This document shows, piece after piece, positions 33,001 to 45,789 of a DNA stretch of 64,000 bases. Position 1 is the stretch's first letter, and the number at the start of each line of letters is the position of its first letter. The notes under the pieces were generated by a model, which did no database searches, was not told where the DNA came from, and saw only the letters and a list, made by a program, of their open reading frames with translations. Source of the stretch: Aegilops tauschii subsp. strangulata (Eukaryota; Streptophyta; Magnoliopsida; Poales; Poaceae); the NCBI RefSeq assembly GCF_002575655.3, contig NC_053040.3, positions 354,025,267 through 354,089,266 on the forward strand. Reading direction: 5' to 3'. Position numbers and translations under genes: made by a program.

Positions 33001-33679
33001 CTTCGTGAAGTTCCCTTTCTTTCCCCTTGCCCTTTTCTTGAAACTAGTGGTCTTGCTAACCATCAACACTTGATGCTCTTTCTTGATTTCTGCCTTCGTG
33101 ATTTCAGCATCACGAAGATCTCGGGAATCGTTTTCGTCATCCCTTGCACATTATAGTACATCACGAAGTTCCAGTAACTTGGTGATAGTGACTAGAGAAC
33201 TCTGTCAATCACTATCTTATCTGGAAGATTAACTCCCAGTTGATTCAAGCGATTGTAGTACTCAGACATTCTGAGCACATGCTCACTGGTTGAGCTATTC
33301 TCCTTCATCTTGTAGGCAAAGTACTTGTCAGAGGTCTCATACCTCTCGACATGGGCATGAGTCTGGAATACCAATTTCAGCTCTTGGAACATCTCATATG
33401 CTCCATCGCATTCAAAATGTTTTTGAAGTCTCGGTTCTTAGCCGTAAAGCATGGCGCACTTAAACTATCAAGTATTCATCATACCGAGCTTGCCAAATGT
33501 TCATAACGTCTACATCTGCTCCTGCAATAGGTCTGTCACCTAGCTGTGCATCAAGGACATAATTTTTTTGTGCAGCTTTGAGGATAATCCTCAGATCACG
33601 GACCCAGTCCGCTTTATTGCTACTGTCATCTTTCAACTTATTTTTCTCTAGGAACATATCAAAAATAAACGAGGAGCTA
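29888..33679 (-). pseudogene. pol: Copia gag-pol polyprotein, decayed
   Basis: Minus-strand pieces give the Copia order. Gag: FIFDMFLEKNKLKDD (33670) and ENSSTSEHVLRMSEYYNRL (33320). Zinc knuckle CFYCKGNGH then a stop where Trp is usual, then KRNCPKH (about 32900). Protease WVFDTGSVAKI (about 32800). GAG-pre-integrase LWHCRLGHIGVKRMKKL (about 32400). Integrase core (32221-31586) with IDVCG, QSDHAGEY and SERRNHTLLD. Reverse transcriptase from AMKSEIAFIYKNKVWTLVD (31260) to MDIKTTFLNGFIKEELYM (30970); the active site reads YLND rather than YVDD in the shifted frame (about 30735). RNase H (30000-30480) is largely deleted. Many stops and shifts make it dead. Confidence 0.88.
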
Positions 33680-35255
33680 TGATACGTCTCCAACGTATCT
33701 ATAATTTTTCATTGTTCCATGCTATTATATTATCTGTTTTGGAGGTTTTATATGCATTAATATGCTATTTTATATGATTTTTGGGACTAACCTATTAACC
33801 TAGAGCCCAGTGCCAGTTTCTGTTTTTTCCGTGTTTTAGAGTTTCGCAGAAAAGGAATACCAAACGGAGTCCAAACGGAATAAAACTTTCGCCATGATTT
33901 TTCTTGGACCAGAAGACACCCAGGAGACTTGGAGTACAAGTCAGAGGAGCCCCGAGGTGGTCACAAGGGTGGAGGGCACGCCCAGGGGGTGGGGTGTGCC
34001 CCCAACCTTGTGGGCCCCTCGTAGCTCCTCTGACCTAATTATTTCGCCTATATATACTCTTATACCCCAAAACATCCAGGGGAGCGACGAAACCACTTTT
34101 CTACCGCCGCAACCTTCTGTACCCGTGAGATCCCATCTTGGGGCCTTTTCTGGCATCCTGCTGGAGGGGGAATCGATCACGGAGGGCTTCTACATGAACA
34201 CCATTGCCTCTCCGATGATGCGTGAGTAGTTTACTTCAGACCTACGGGTCCATAGCTAGTAGCTAGATTGCTTCTTCTCTCTCTTTGATTCCCAATACAA
34301 AGTTATCCTCAATGTTCTTGGATATCTATTCGATGTAATACACTTTTGCGGTGTGTTTGCCGAGATCCGATGAATTGTGAATTTATGATAAGTTTATCTA
34401 TGAATATATTCGAACCTCCTCTGAATTCTTATATGCATGATTTGATATCTTTGCAAGTCTCTTCTAACTATCGATTTGGTTTGGCCAACTAGATTGGTTT
34501 TTCTTGCAATGGGAGAAGTGCTTAGCTTTGGGTTCAATCTTGAGGTGTCCTTTCCCAGTGACAGTAGGGGCAGCAAGGCACGTATTGTATTGTTGCCATC
34601 GAGGATAAAAAGATGGGGTTTTCATCATATTTCTTGAGTTAATTCCTCTACATCATGTCATCTTTCCTAATGCGTTACTCTGTTCTTTACGAACTTAATA
34701 CTCTAGATGCATGCTGGATAGCGGTTGATGTGTGGAGTAATAGTAGTAGATGCAGAATCGTTTCGGTCTACTTGACACGGACGTGATGCCTATATTCATG
34801 ATCATTGCCTTAGATATCGTCATAACTATGGGCTTTTCTATCAATTGCTCGGCAGTAATTTGTTTACCCACCGTAATAATTTCTATCTTGAGAGAAGCCT
34901 CTAGTGAAGCCTATGGCCCCCGTGTCTATTTTACATCATATTAATTTCCCGTCAACTTGCCAATTTCTGTCGCCGTTCCTTTATTTTGCAAATCTTTACT
35001 TTTCGTTCCATAAACCAAAAATACCATTTATCCATCTCTATCAGATCTCACTTTGCGAAACCGTGAAGGGATTGACAGCCCCTTTGTCGCGTTGGTTGCC
35101 AGTTGTTTGTTTGTGCAGGTATTCGGTGGCTTGTTGCGTAGTCTCCTACTAGATTGATACCTTGGTTCTCAAAACTGAGGGAAATACTTCCGCCCCTTTG
35201 CTGCATCACCCTTTCCTCTTCAAGGGAAAAACCAACGCAAGCTCAAGAGGTAGCA
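33680..35255 (+). repeat. 5' LTR of element A
   Basis: It starts TGATACGTCTCCAACG and ends CAAGAGGTAGCA, 1576 bp. TATA box CTATATATACTC at 34048-34059. It aligns with 49940-51540 throughout. Confidence 0.92.
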
Positions 35256-35266
35256 AGAAGGATTTC

Positions 35267-35284
35267 TGGCGCCGTTGCTGGGGA
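35267..35284 (+). other. Primer binding site of element A
   Basis: TGGCGCCGTTGCTGGGGA lies 11 bases after the LTR end. It matches the 3' end of plant tRNA-Asp with one change, the usual primer for Athila-lineage elements. Confidence 0.8.
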
Positions 35285-35336
35285 GGTTTACGCCAAGTTA
35301 AGTCAAGATTCGATCTCCTGACAACTCACCGATTTA

Positions 35337-35354
35337 TGGCGCCGTTGCCGGGGG
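35337..35354 (+). other. Second primer-site-like sequence in element A
   Basis: TGGCGCCGTTGCCGGGGG recurs 70 bases after the first site and fits the tRNA-Asp end better at the position where the first is changed. Both are followed by a purine-rich GGATCTACA/GGTTTACG and a CAAG string, suggesting a local duplication. Confidence 0.75.
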
Positions 35355-35555
35355 GATCTACATCAAGCGAAGAAATACCGAGTACCCATCATAAACTCTC
35401 ATCTCTCGCATTACATTATTCGCCATTCGCCTCTCGTTTTACTCTCCCCCACTTCTAAAATGATTTTCAAAAAAATTCGCCTTTTCTTCGCCCCTCTTCT
35501 GTTTGTCTTATTCGCTTGCTTTTTGTGTGCTCATGTGTTGGATTGCTTGCTTTGT

Positions 35556-37579
35556 CATGATGGCTCAAGATAATACTAAATTGTGTGACTTTTCCAACAC
35601 CAACAACAATGATTTTATTAGTACTCAATTTCTCCCGATGCTAATGCGGAATCTTGTGAGATTAATACTGCTTTCCTGAATCTTGTTATGAAAGATCAAT
35701 TTTCTGGCCTTCCCAATGTAGATGTCACTTCCCATCTTAATAATTTCACTGATTTATGGATATGCAAAAGAAAAAAGATGTGGATAATGATATTGTCAAG
35801 TTGAAGCCATTTCCGTCCTCGCTTAGAGATCGCGCTAAAACTTGGTTTTCATCTTTGCCTAAAAATAGTATTGATTCATGGAATAAGTGTAAAGATACTT
35901 TTATTTCCAAGTATTATCCTCCCGCTGAGATCATCTCCCTTAGGAACGATATTATGAATTTTAAGCAACTTGATCATGAACATGTTGCACAATCTTGGAA
36001 GAGGATGAAATTGATGCTTAGAAACTGCCCTACTCATGGTTTGAATTTGTGGATGATTATACAAATTTTTTATGCTGGATTGAATTTTGCTTCTATAAAT
36101 CTTTTAGATTTCGCCGCGGGAGGCACTTTTATGGAAATTACTTTAGGAGAAGCTACTAAACTCCTAGATAATATTATGGTTAATTATTCTCATTGGCATA
36201 CCGAAAGATCTTCCACTAGTAAAAAAGTGCATGCAATTGAAGAAATCAATGTTTTGAGTGGAAAGATGGATGAGCTTATGAAATTGTTTGCTAGTAAGAG
36301 TGCTCCTATTGATCCTAATGATATGCCTTTGTCTACTTTGATTGGAAACAATAATGAATCTATGGATGTGAATTTTGTTGGTAGGAACAATTTTGGTAAT
36401 AACGCGTATAGAGGTAATTTTAATCCTAGCTCATTTCCTAGTAATTCCTCTAATAATTATGGTAATTCCTACAACAATTATTAAGGAAATTATAATAATA
36501 TGCCCTCTGAATTCAAGAATAGTATTAAAGAATTTATTAGTTTGCAAAATAATGTCAATGCTTTGATTAAAGAAAAATTGCTTAAGATTGATGATTTGGC
36601 TAGGAACGTGGATGGAATTTCTCTTGATGTTGATTCTTTGAAACTTAGATCTATTCCACCTAAGCATGATATCAATGAGTCTCTCACAGCCATGAGAATT
36701 TCCATTGATGAGTGCAAAGAAAGAACCGCTAAGATGCTCGCTAAAAAAGATTGGTTTATAAAAACTTGTTCTTCTAGTTTCCATGAAAATAATAATGAAG
36801 ATCATAAAGTGATTGATTTGACTCCTATTGAATCTTTGTTTTCTAATGTAAATCTTGATAAAGATGGGACTGTAGATGAGTCAACTTTAGTTAGAAGGCA
36901 TCCCAATGATTCGGAGTTTTTAGATCTTGATGCAAAAATTGATATAAGTGGGATTGAAGAGGTCAAAACTTTAGATAGCAATGAACCCACTATTTTGGAT
37001 TTCAAGGACTTTAATTATGATAATTGATCTTTAATACATTGTATTTCCTTGTTGCAATCCATGTTGAATTCTCCACATGCTTATAATCAAAACAAAGCTT
37101 TTACTAAACATATCGTTGATGCTATGATGCAATCTTATGAAGAAAAGCTTAATTTGGAAGTTTCTATTCCTAGAAAACTTTATGATGAGTGGGAACCTAC
37201 TATTAAGATCAGGATTAAATATTATGAAGGCTATGCTTTGTGTGATCTGGGTGCTAGTGTTTCCACGATTCCGAAAACTTTATGTGATGTGTTAGGTTTC
37301 CGTGAATTTGATGATTGTTCCTTAAATTTGCATCTTGCGGATTCCACTATTAAGAAACCTATGGGAAGAATTAATGATGTTCTTATTGTTGCAAATAGGA
37401 ATTATGTGCCCGTGGATTTCATTGTTATTGATATAGATTGCAATCCTACATGTCCTATTATTCTTGGTAGACCTTTCCTTAGAACGATTGGTGCAATTAT
37501 TGATATGAAAGAAGGAAACATTAGATTTCAATTTCCATTAAGGAAAGGCAATGGAACACTTTCCAAGAAAGAAAATTAA
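35556..37579 (+). pseudogene. gag: gag-protease of element A, frameshifted
   Basis: The start region MMAQDNTKLCDFSN at about 35556-35600 loses frame near 35630. The gag core follows at 35756-36484: RDRAKTWFSSLPKNSIDSWNK, KYYPPAEIISLRNDIMNF and IFYAGLNFASINLLDFAAGG. An Asn-rich tail ends in a stop at 36482, after which the frame continues at 36500-37027 (LNVDGISLDV, acidic). The protease part at 37049-37579 has YALCDLGASVSTIPKTL, LHLADSTIKKPMG and PIILGRPFLRTIGAIID. Beyond 37579 only about 120 non-coding bases precede element B, and no pol resumes after it. Confidence 0.85.
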
Positions 37580-37703
37580 ATTGCCTTATGAATCTATTAT
37601 GAGAGCCACTTAGGGATTGCATGCCAAAGATGACAACTCTTAGATCTATTCGTGTTTTATGCCTAGCTAAGGGCGTTAAACAATAGCGCTTGTTGGGAGG
37701 CAA

Positions 37704-39088
37704 TGATAACCCACAAGTATAGGGGATCGCAACATTTTTCGAGGGTAGATTATTCAACCCAAATTTATTGATTCGACACTAGGGGAGCCAAAGAATATTC
37801 TCAAGTATTAGCAGTTGAGTTGTCAATTCAACCACACCTGGATAACTTAATATCTGCAGCAAAGTATTTAGTAGCAAAGTAGTATGGAAGTAACGGTAAC
37901 AGTAGCAAAAGTAACAATTTTGGGTTTTGTAGTGATTGTAACAATAGCAATAGAAAAGTAAATAAGCGAAGAACAATATGTGAAAAGCTCATAGGCATTG
38001 GATCGGTGATAGAGAATTATGCCGGATGCGGTTCATCATGTAACAGTCATAACATAGGGTGACACAGAACTAGCTCCAATTCATCAATGTAATGTAGGCA
38101 TGTATTCCGAATATAGTCATACGTGCTTATGGAAAAGAACTTGCATGACATCTTTTGTCCTACCCTCCCGTGGCAGCGGGGTCCTAGCAGAAACTAAGGG
38201 ATATTAAGGCCTCCTTTTAATAGAGTACCGGACCAAAGCATTAACACATAGTGAATACATGAACTCCTCAAACTATGGTCATCACCGGGAGTGGTCCCGA
38301 TTATTGTCACTTCGGGGTTGCCGGATCATAACACATAGTAGGTGACTATAGACTTGCAAGATAGGATCAAGAACTCACATATATTCATGAAAACATAATA
38401 GGTTCAGATCTGAAATTGTGGCACTCGGGCCCTAGTGACAAGCATTAAGCATAGCAAAGTCATAGCAACATAAATCTCAGAACATAGTGGATACTAGGGA
38501 TCAAACCCTAACAAAACTAACTCGATTACATGATAAATCTCATCCAACCCATCACCGTCCAGCAAGCCTACGATGGAATTACTCATGCATGGCGGTGAGC
38601 ATCATGAAATTGGTGATGGAGGATGGTTGATGATGACGACGGCGACGGATTCCCCTCTCCGGAGCCCCGAACGGGCTCCAGATCAGCCCTCCCGAGAGAG
38701 TTTAGGGCTTGGCGGCGGCTCTGTATCGTAAAACGTGATGAATCTTTCTCTCTGATTTTTTCTCCCCGAACACGAATATATGGAGTTGGAGTTGAGGTCG
38801 GTGGAGCTCCAGGGGGCCCACGAGGCAGGGGCGCGCCCCCCACCCTCGTGGCAAGGGTGTGGGCCCCCTGGCCTTGATTCTTTCGCCAGTATTTTTAATA
38901 TTTTCCAAAAATAAGTTTCGTGGAGTTTCAGGTCATTCCGAGAACTCTTGTTTCTGCACATAAATAACACCATGGCAATTCTGCTGAAAACAGCGTCAGT
39001 CTGGGTTAGTTCCATTCAAATCATGCAAGTTAGAGTCCAAAACAAGGGCAAAAGTGTTTGGAAAAGTAGATACGACGGAGACATATCA
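37704..39088 (-). repeat. 3' LTR of element B
   Basis: On the plus strand it opens TGATAACCCACAAG and closes GGAGACATATCA, 1385 bp. Confidence 0.92.
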
Positions 39089-39103
39089 ACTCCCCCAAGC
39101 TTA
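39089..39103 (-). other. Polypurine tract of element B
   Basis: On the minus strand AAGCTTGGGGGAGT ends at the LTR start. It matches the tract of element D (AAGCTTGGGGAGT). Confidence 0.8.
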
Positions 39104-41018
39104 AACCTTTGCTTGTCCTCAAGCAATTCAGTTGATAACACTTAGGTCTCATGTTTACTCATATCAATGGCATAATCAACTAGTGAGTAATAATAATAAA
39201 TCTCGGATGACAACACTTTCTCAAAACAATCATAATATGATATAACAAGATGGTATCTCGCTAGCCCTTTCTGAGACCGCAAAACATAAATCCAGAGCAC
39301 CTTTAAAGATCAAGGACTGACTAGACATTGTAATTCATGGTAAAAGAGATCCAATCATAGTCATACCCAATATAAATTAACAGTAATGAATGCAAATGAC
39401 AGCAGTGCTCTCCAGCTGGTGCTTTTTAATAAGAGGGTGATGACTCAACATAAAAGTAAATAGATAGGCCCTTCGCAGAGGGAAGCAGGGATTTGTAGAG
39501 GTGCCAGAGCTTGATTTTGAAATAGAGATAAATAATATTTTGAGCGGCATACTTTCATTGTCAACATAACAACCAAGCGATGGCGATGTCTTCCATGCTA
39601 CACACATTATAGGCGGTTCCCAAACAGAATGGTAAAGTTTATACTCCCCCTCCACCAACAAGCATCAATCCATGGCTTGCTCGAAACAACGAGTGCCTCC
39701 AACTAACAACAGTCCCAGGGGAGTTTTGTTTGCAATTATTTTGATTTGGTTTGCATAAAGCATGGGACTGGGCATCCCGGTGACCAGCCATTTTCTCGTG
39801 AGTGAGGAGCGGAATCCACTCCTCTTGAGAATAACCCGCCTAACATGGAAGATACGGACAGCCCTAGTTGATACATGAGCTATTTGAGCATACAAAATAG
39901 AATTTAATTTGAAGGTTTAGAGTTTGGCACATACAAATTTACTTGGAACGGCAGGTAGATACCGCATATAGGAAGGTATGATGGACTCATATGGCATAAC
40001 TTTGGGGTTTAAGGAATTGGATGCACAAGCAGTATTCCCGCTTAGTACAAGTGAAGGCTAGCAAAAGACTGGGAAGCGACCAACTAGAGAGCGACAACAG
40101 TCATGAACATGCATTAAAATTAATAAACATTGAGTGCAAGCATGAGTAGGATATAATCCACCATGAACATAAATATTGTGAAGGCTATGTTGATTTGTTT
40201 CAACTACATGTGTGAACATGTGCCAAGTCAAGTCACTTGAATCATTCAAAGGAGGATATCACCCTATCATACGACATCACAACCATTTTAATAGCATGTT
40301 GGCACGCAAGCTAAACCATTATAAACTCCTAGCTAATCAAGCATGGCACGAGCAACTATGATCTCTAATTGTCATTGCAAACATGTTTATTCATAATAGG
40401 CTGAATCAGGAACGATGAACTAATCATATTTACAAAAATAAGAGAGGTCGAGTTCATACCAGCTTCTCTCATCTCAATCAGTCCATCATATATCTTCATA
40501 ATTGCCTTTCACTTGCACGACCGAACAACGTGAATAATAATAATAATAGTGCACGTGCATTGGACTAGGCTGGAATCTGCGAGCATTCAATAAACAGGAG
40601 AAGACAAGGCAATATGGGCTCTTGGTTAAATCAACAATAATGCATATAAGAGCCACTTCAACAATTTAATCATGGTCTTCTCCTATCGACCCCCAAAGAA
40701 AAGAAAAGAAATAAAACTATTTACATGGGAAAGATCCCAACAAGCAAAAGAAGAACGGGAAATCTTTTTGGGTTTTCTTTTTAATTATTACTACTACAGC
40801 AAGAAAGTAAACTAGCTTAAAGCTACAACTAATTTTTTTGGTTTTTCTTATGGTTTTTCAAACACACAAGAAGAAAGCATAAAAAGGAAAATAAACTAGC
40901 ATGGATAATACAATGAAAGAGTATGAGCACCGACATCTAGCAATGAGTGTGTAAACATAAATGTAATGTCGGTGAGAAAAACGTACTCCCCAAGCTTAGG
41001 CTTTTGGCCTTAGTTGGT
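39104..41018 (-). other. 3' non-coding region of element B
   Basis: About 1.9 kb without a gene. It is colinear with 10320-10480 plus 24877-26611 of element D and includes the uninterrupted version of the site where G inserted (catgg at 40724-40728). Confidence 0.75.
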
Positions 41019-42111
41019 TTATTGCCACGGATGGCCTGGCGGATATCCAAAGTTATAGTTGGGGTCGTACTGAGAAGAAGAAGCCTCTGATTGCCACTGG
41101 TTGGCAATCATCTCCGGATCCCACTGGTAATTAGACTATCGTGGAGGATCAAATTGTGGTTCCGGCTCTGGCTCTGTGGCTGATGTAGGGTTCCGGTAGG
41201 CGTGAATGGCCGCCAGCGGAACTAGATACTGGCCTGCAGATAAATCAAACAAGGAAGGAGCAGGCAAGGTAATAGTCTCAGGATGATGTTTATCAAAGAA
41301 CAATTTGTATTTAAGCTCCTTTTCCCTATTCTTTAAAATAAAATCATGCGCTACCATACTCTTATAATCTAAATAAATAGTAGGCAGCAATTTTTCTTCT
41401 TTTTCATAGTGCCTAATAAGTATGTTATAGTATGCAGCAAGGCGTGCAGCATAAACACCTCCAAAGATGGGGCCCTTTGTATGGTTCAGACTTAACCGTT
41501 TGGCAATAATACCGCCCATACTAACAGAGTCGTCATGGAATAAACCATGGAACAAAATAATAATATCAGGAACACTAAGGTTTCCACAGTTTCCGCGACC
41601 AATTAAGCAACGACTAGCAAATATTGCAAAGTAGCTTAAAACAGGAAAATGTATGCTAGTGATTCTTGCATCGGAAACCTTTCTAGTTTCCCCTACAGTA
41701 ATAGTGTCAATAAACCCGTCCACATCTTTACGATGTGGTTCCTCTAAGCTACCCTCGAAAGTTGCAAACCCTGCAAAATTCATATAGTGACATCTTCTTA
41801 ACCACATCATATAAATGAAACTCTACTGAAGGAGGTGATTCCTTAGGATAATAGTAGAAGTTTTGCAAAAAAGTATTGGTGAGTAAGAGATACTGTTCGC
41901 GTTGGTTGCGAAGGAAGTCGGTGAGGCCTGCATTCTCAGCCAATTCATAAAAATCATCATCAATCCCGGCTGCTCTCAAGAAATCATCGGAAGGCCATTC
42001 ACACGGCCGAACCTCCACGGTGCGAGGCAGATTATATTTGGGCCTCTCTGCTTCTTCCCTTTGCTTTTCCTTCGAGCTTCGGCTCGATGAGCCCCTCAAA
42101 AATCTCTTCAT
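41019..42111 (-). pseudogene. Athila env-position ORF of element B, two lesions
   Basis: The start MKRFLRGSSSRSSKEKQREE at 42111 is basic and Ser-rich. A one-base frame change near 41760 (CNFRG-stop against TFEGSLEEPH) joins the first frame to the second. The second has GETRKVSDARITSIHFPV, GGVYAARLAAYYNIL and LPAPSLFDLSAGQYLVP. A stop at 41136 cuts it, but the frame stays coding-like beyond (WDPEMIANQWQSE, YNFGYPPGHPWQ) to a stop at 41019-41021, so TAG at 41136 looks acquired. Family: ATHILA ORF-1 type, role unknown. No clear signal peptide or membrane segment is seen, so an envelope role is not supported. Confidence 0.78.
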
Positions 42112-42897
42112 TATTTTCTGAAAAATTCTGAAATTTTTAGTAACTTCAAATAAAAGTGAACCAAGCTCAACAAAATTGATAGCAACTACTCCTACAAGTG
42201 CCTAGAGCCTATATCATGCATTAGAACTACTTGGAACCATATAAATTTGACATGCAAGCTCAAGAACATGGTCACCTAGGCAGCACAAATTTGCAATAAA
42301 TAAAGCACTAGAACAAAAACTAATTGGCTCAATGGAGGAGTCACATACCAAGGAACAATCCCCCAAAGCAGTTTTGTGAGAGGTGCTTTGAGCAAGGATA
42401 TCGAAAATTGCAGCAAAATGAGCTAGAACTCATGCTTGAGCTAGATGGTGATTTTTTTCGGAGGAAGAAGAAGTGTGTGGGTGCAGGAATAAGTGGAGGG
42501 GAGCCACCGTGGGCCCACGAGGCAGGGGGGTGCGCCCTGTAGGGGAGGGCGCGCCCTGGACCCTCGTGGCCAGGTCCTTGCTCCCCCTGCTGTGTTCTCA
42601 GTGCCAGGTATTCTCAAATATTCCAGAAAAAATCATATTTCAATTTCGAGGCATTTGGAGAACTTTTATTTTCGGGGTATTTTTATATTGCACGGATAAT
42701 TTAGAAAACAGACAGATAAATAATATTTTTACTTTATTTATTCAAAACAACAGAAAGTAAAAGGAGGGTACAGAAGGTTGTGCCTTCTAACTTCATCCAT
42801 CTCATGCTCATCAAAAGGAATCCACTAACAAGGTTGATCAAGTCTTGTTAACAAACTCATTCCGACTAACATGGAACCGGAGAAATTTTGAATAACA
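42112..42897 (-). promoter_or_regulatory. Spacer between gag-pro and env-position ORF of B
   Basis: No gene is seen in 0.8 kb. It is conserved in order with 8493-9159 of element D, including a GC-rich core (GGCGCGCCC and its complement near 42540-42560). It probably carries the leader, and perhaps promoter or splice acceptor, for the env-position ORF. This is inference from conservation alone. Confidence 0.4.
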
Positions 42898-45711
42898 CTA
42901 TGTTACCTCAATGGGGATATGCACATCCCCAATAATAAGAATATCATATTCCTTCTTGACAGTAGGAAGAGGAAATTCAAAACCTCCAAAAATAATTGAT
43001 GGAAATTTTCCAATAGAGTTGATACTATGAACTTGAGGTTGTTTCCTCGAAAAGTGTACCATATGCTCATTGCCATTAACATGAAAAGTGACATTGCCTT
43101 TGTTGCAATCAATAACAGCCCCTGCAGTATTCAAAAGGGTCTTCCAAGAATAATAGACATATTATCATCCTCGGGAATATCAAGAATAACAAAGTCCGTT
43201 AAAATAGTAACGTTTGCAACCACAACAGGCACATCCTCACAAATACCAACAGGTATAGCAGTTGAATTATCGGCCATTTGCAAAGATATTTCAGTAGGTG
43301 TCAACTTATTCAAGTCAAGTACGATACAAAGAGAGAGGCATAACACTAACACCGGCTCCAAGATCACATAAAGCAGTTCTAACATAGTTTCTTTTAATGG
43401 AGCATGGTATAGTAGGTACTCCTGGATCTCCAAGTTTCTTTGGTATTCCACCCTTGAAAGTGTAATTAGCAAGCATGGTGGAAATCTCAGCTTCCGGTAT
43501 CTTTCTTTTATTAGTAACAATTTCTTTCATATACTTAGCATAAGGATTCATTTTGAGCATATCAGTTAATCGCATACGCAAAAAGATAGGTCTAATCATT
43601 TCAGCAAAGCGCTCAAAATCCTCATCATCCTTTTTCCTGGATGATTTAGGAGGAAAAGGCATGGGTTTCTGAACCCATGGTTCTCTTTCCTTACTGTGCT
43701 TCCTAGCAACGAAGTCTCTCTTATCATAACGTTGATTCTTTGATTGTGGATTATCAAGATCAATAGCAGGTTCAATTTCTATATCATTATCATTGCTAGG
43801 TTGAGCATCAACATGAACATCATCATTAATATTATCACTAGGTTCATGTTCATTACCAGATTGTGTTTCAGCATCAGAAATAGAAATATCATTTGGATTC
43901 TCAGGTGTGTCTACAATAGGTTCACTAGAAGCATGCAAAGTCCTATCATTTTTTTTCTTCTTCTTAGAAGGACTAGGTGCATCTAAATTATTTCTCTGAG
44001 AATCTTGCTCAATTCTCTTAGGGTGGCCTTCAGGATACAAAGGTTCCTGAGTCATTTTACCAGTTCTAGTAGCCACTCTAACAGCATAGTCATTATTCTT
44101 ACTATTTAATTCATTGAGCAAATCATCCTGAGCTTTAAGTACTTGTTCTACTTGAGTGGTAACCATAGAAGCATGTTTACTAATGAGTTTAAGTTCACCT
44201 TTAACTCTAGACATATAATCACCCAAGTGTTCAAGCATATAAGAATTATGTTTCAATTGTCTACCAACATAAGCATTGAAGTTTTTTTGTTTGACAATAA
44301 AATTATCAAACTCATCTAAGCATTGGCTAGCAGACTTATAACGAGAAATATCACCTTCATCAAATCTATAGAGAGAATTTACCTTTACTACCTGTGTCGG
44401 GTTATCAAGACCATGTGTTTCTTCAATAGGTGATGGATTAAGACCATATATTTCTTCAACAGGCAGTAAATTAAGACCATGTATTTCTTCAATGGGAGGT
44501 AAATTCTTAACATCTTCAGCTTTAATACCTTTTTCTTTCATAGATTTCTTTGCCTCTTGCATATCTTCAGGACTGAGAAATAGAACACCTCTTTTCTTCG
44601 GAGTTGGCTTAGGAATAGGCTCAGGAGTTGGCTCAGGAAGTGTCCAATTATTTTCATTTGTCAACATATTATTCAATAGAATTTCAGCTTCATCCGGTGT
44701 TCTTTCCCTGAAAACAGAACCAGCACAACTATCCAGGTGGTCTCTGGAAGCATCGGTTAGTCCATTATAAAAGATATCAAGTATTTCATTTTTCTTAAGA
44801 GGATGATCAGGCAAAGCATTAAGTAATTGGAGAAGCCTCCCCCAAGTTTGTGGGAGACTCTCTTCTTCAATTTGCACAAAATTATATATATCCCTTAAAG
44901 CAGCTTGTTTCTCATGAGCAGGAAAATATTTAGCAGAGAAGTAATAAATCATATCCTGGGGACTACGCACACAACCAGGATCAAGAGAATTAAACCATGT
45001 CTTAGCATCACCCTTTAATGAGAACGGAAATATTTTAAGGATATAATAGTAGCGAGATTTCTCATTATTAGTGAATAGGGTGGCTATATCATTTAATTTA
45101 GTAAGATGTGCCACAACAGTTTCAGATTCATAGCCATAAAAAGGATCAGATTCAACCAAAGTAATTATATCAGGATCAATAGAGAATTCATAATCCTTAT
45201 CAGTAACAAAGATAGGTGAAGTAGCATAAGCAGGATCATATTTCAATCTAGCATTCAAAGTTTTTTGTTTAAGCTTAGCTAATAATTTCTTAAGATCACT
45301 TCTATCATTGCAAGCAAGAAAGTCTCTTTTAGTTTCTTCATCCATAACATAGCCCTCAGGCACAATAGGCAATTCATATTTATTGGGAGAGCCTTCGTCA
45401 TCACTTTCATCAATATTATCAGTTTCAATAATTTCATTCTCTCTAGCCCTAGCAAGTTGTTCATCAAGAAATTCACCAAGTGGCACAGTAGTATCAAGCA
45501 TAGAAGTAGTTTCATCATAAGTATCATGCATAGCAAAAGTGGCATCATCAATAATATGCGACATATCAGAATTAATAGCAGAAGCAGGTTTAGGTGTCGC
45601 AAGCTTACTCAAAACAGAAGGTGAATCAAGTGCAGAGCTAGATGGCAGTTCCTTACATTCCCTCGTAGTTGAGGGATAAATTTTAGTTTTCTCGTCTCTC
45701 AAGTTCCTCAT
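42898..45711 (-). pseudogene. gag: gag-protease of element B, nearly intact
   Basis: A single frame of 798 codons (45711-43315) encodes gag and the protease start. Blocks by residue: VPLGEFLDEQLARARE (76-91), VPEGYVMDEETKRDFLAC (117-134), gag core LKGDAKTWFNSLDPG (232-246) to EILLNNML (343-350), a three-fold 11-residue repeat (404-435, EEIHGLN-like), basic KKKKK (about 605) and an acidic stretch, then the protease motif CDLGAGVSVMPLSLY near the end. A shift near 43320 breaks the protease; it continues as ISLQMADNSTAIPVGICEDV and DDNMSIILGRPF, with a second one-base shift near 43135, to a stop at 42898. Nothing like reverse transcriptase follows. Gag alone could still be made. Confidence 0.85.
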
Positions 45712-45747
45712 AGTGACCAGCAGATATAAATCCCAAGTGACTCAAAG

Positions 45748-45789
45748 AATAGAGCTATGCTCCCCGGCAACGGCGCTAGAAAATAGTCT
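45748..45789 (-). other. Primer binding site region of element B
   Basis: On the minus strand AGCGCCGTTGCCGGGGA lies about 11 bases inside the LTR end, as in element A. The first bases read TAGCGCC where TGGCGCC is usual, so one position of the tRNA-Asp match is changed. Confidence 0.7.

Noticed and set aside
42324..42760. Short plus-strand ORFs as a host gene between B gag and env-position ORF
   Set aside because: They lie in the conserved non-coding spacer shared with element D and have no domain.
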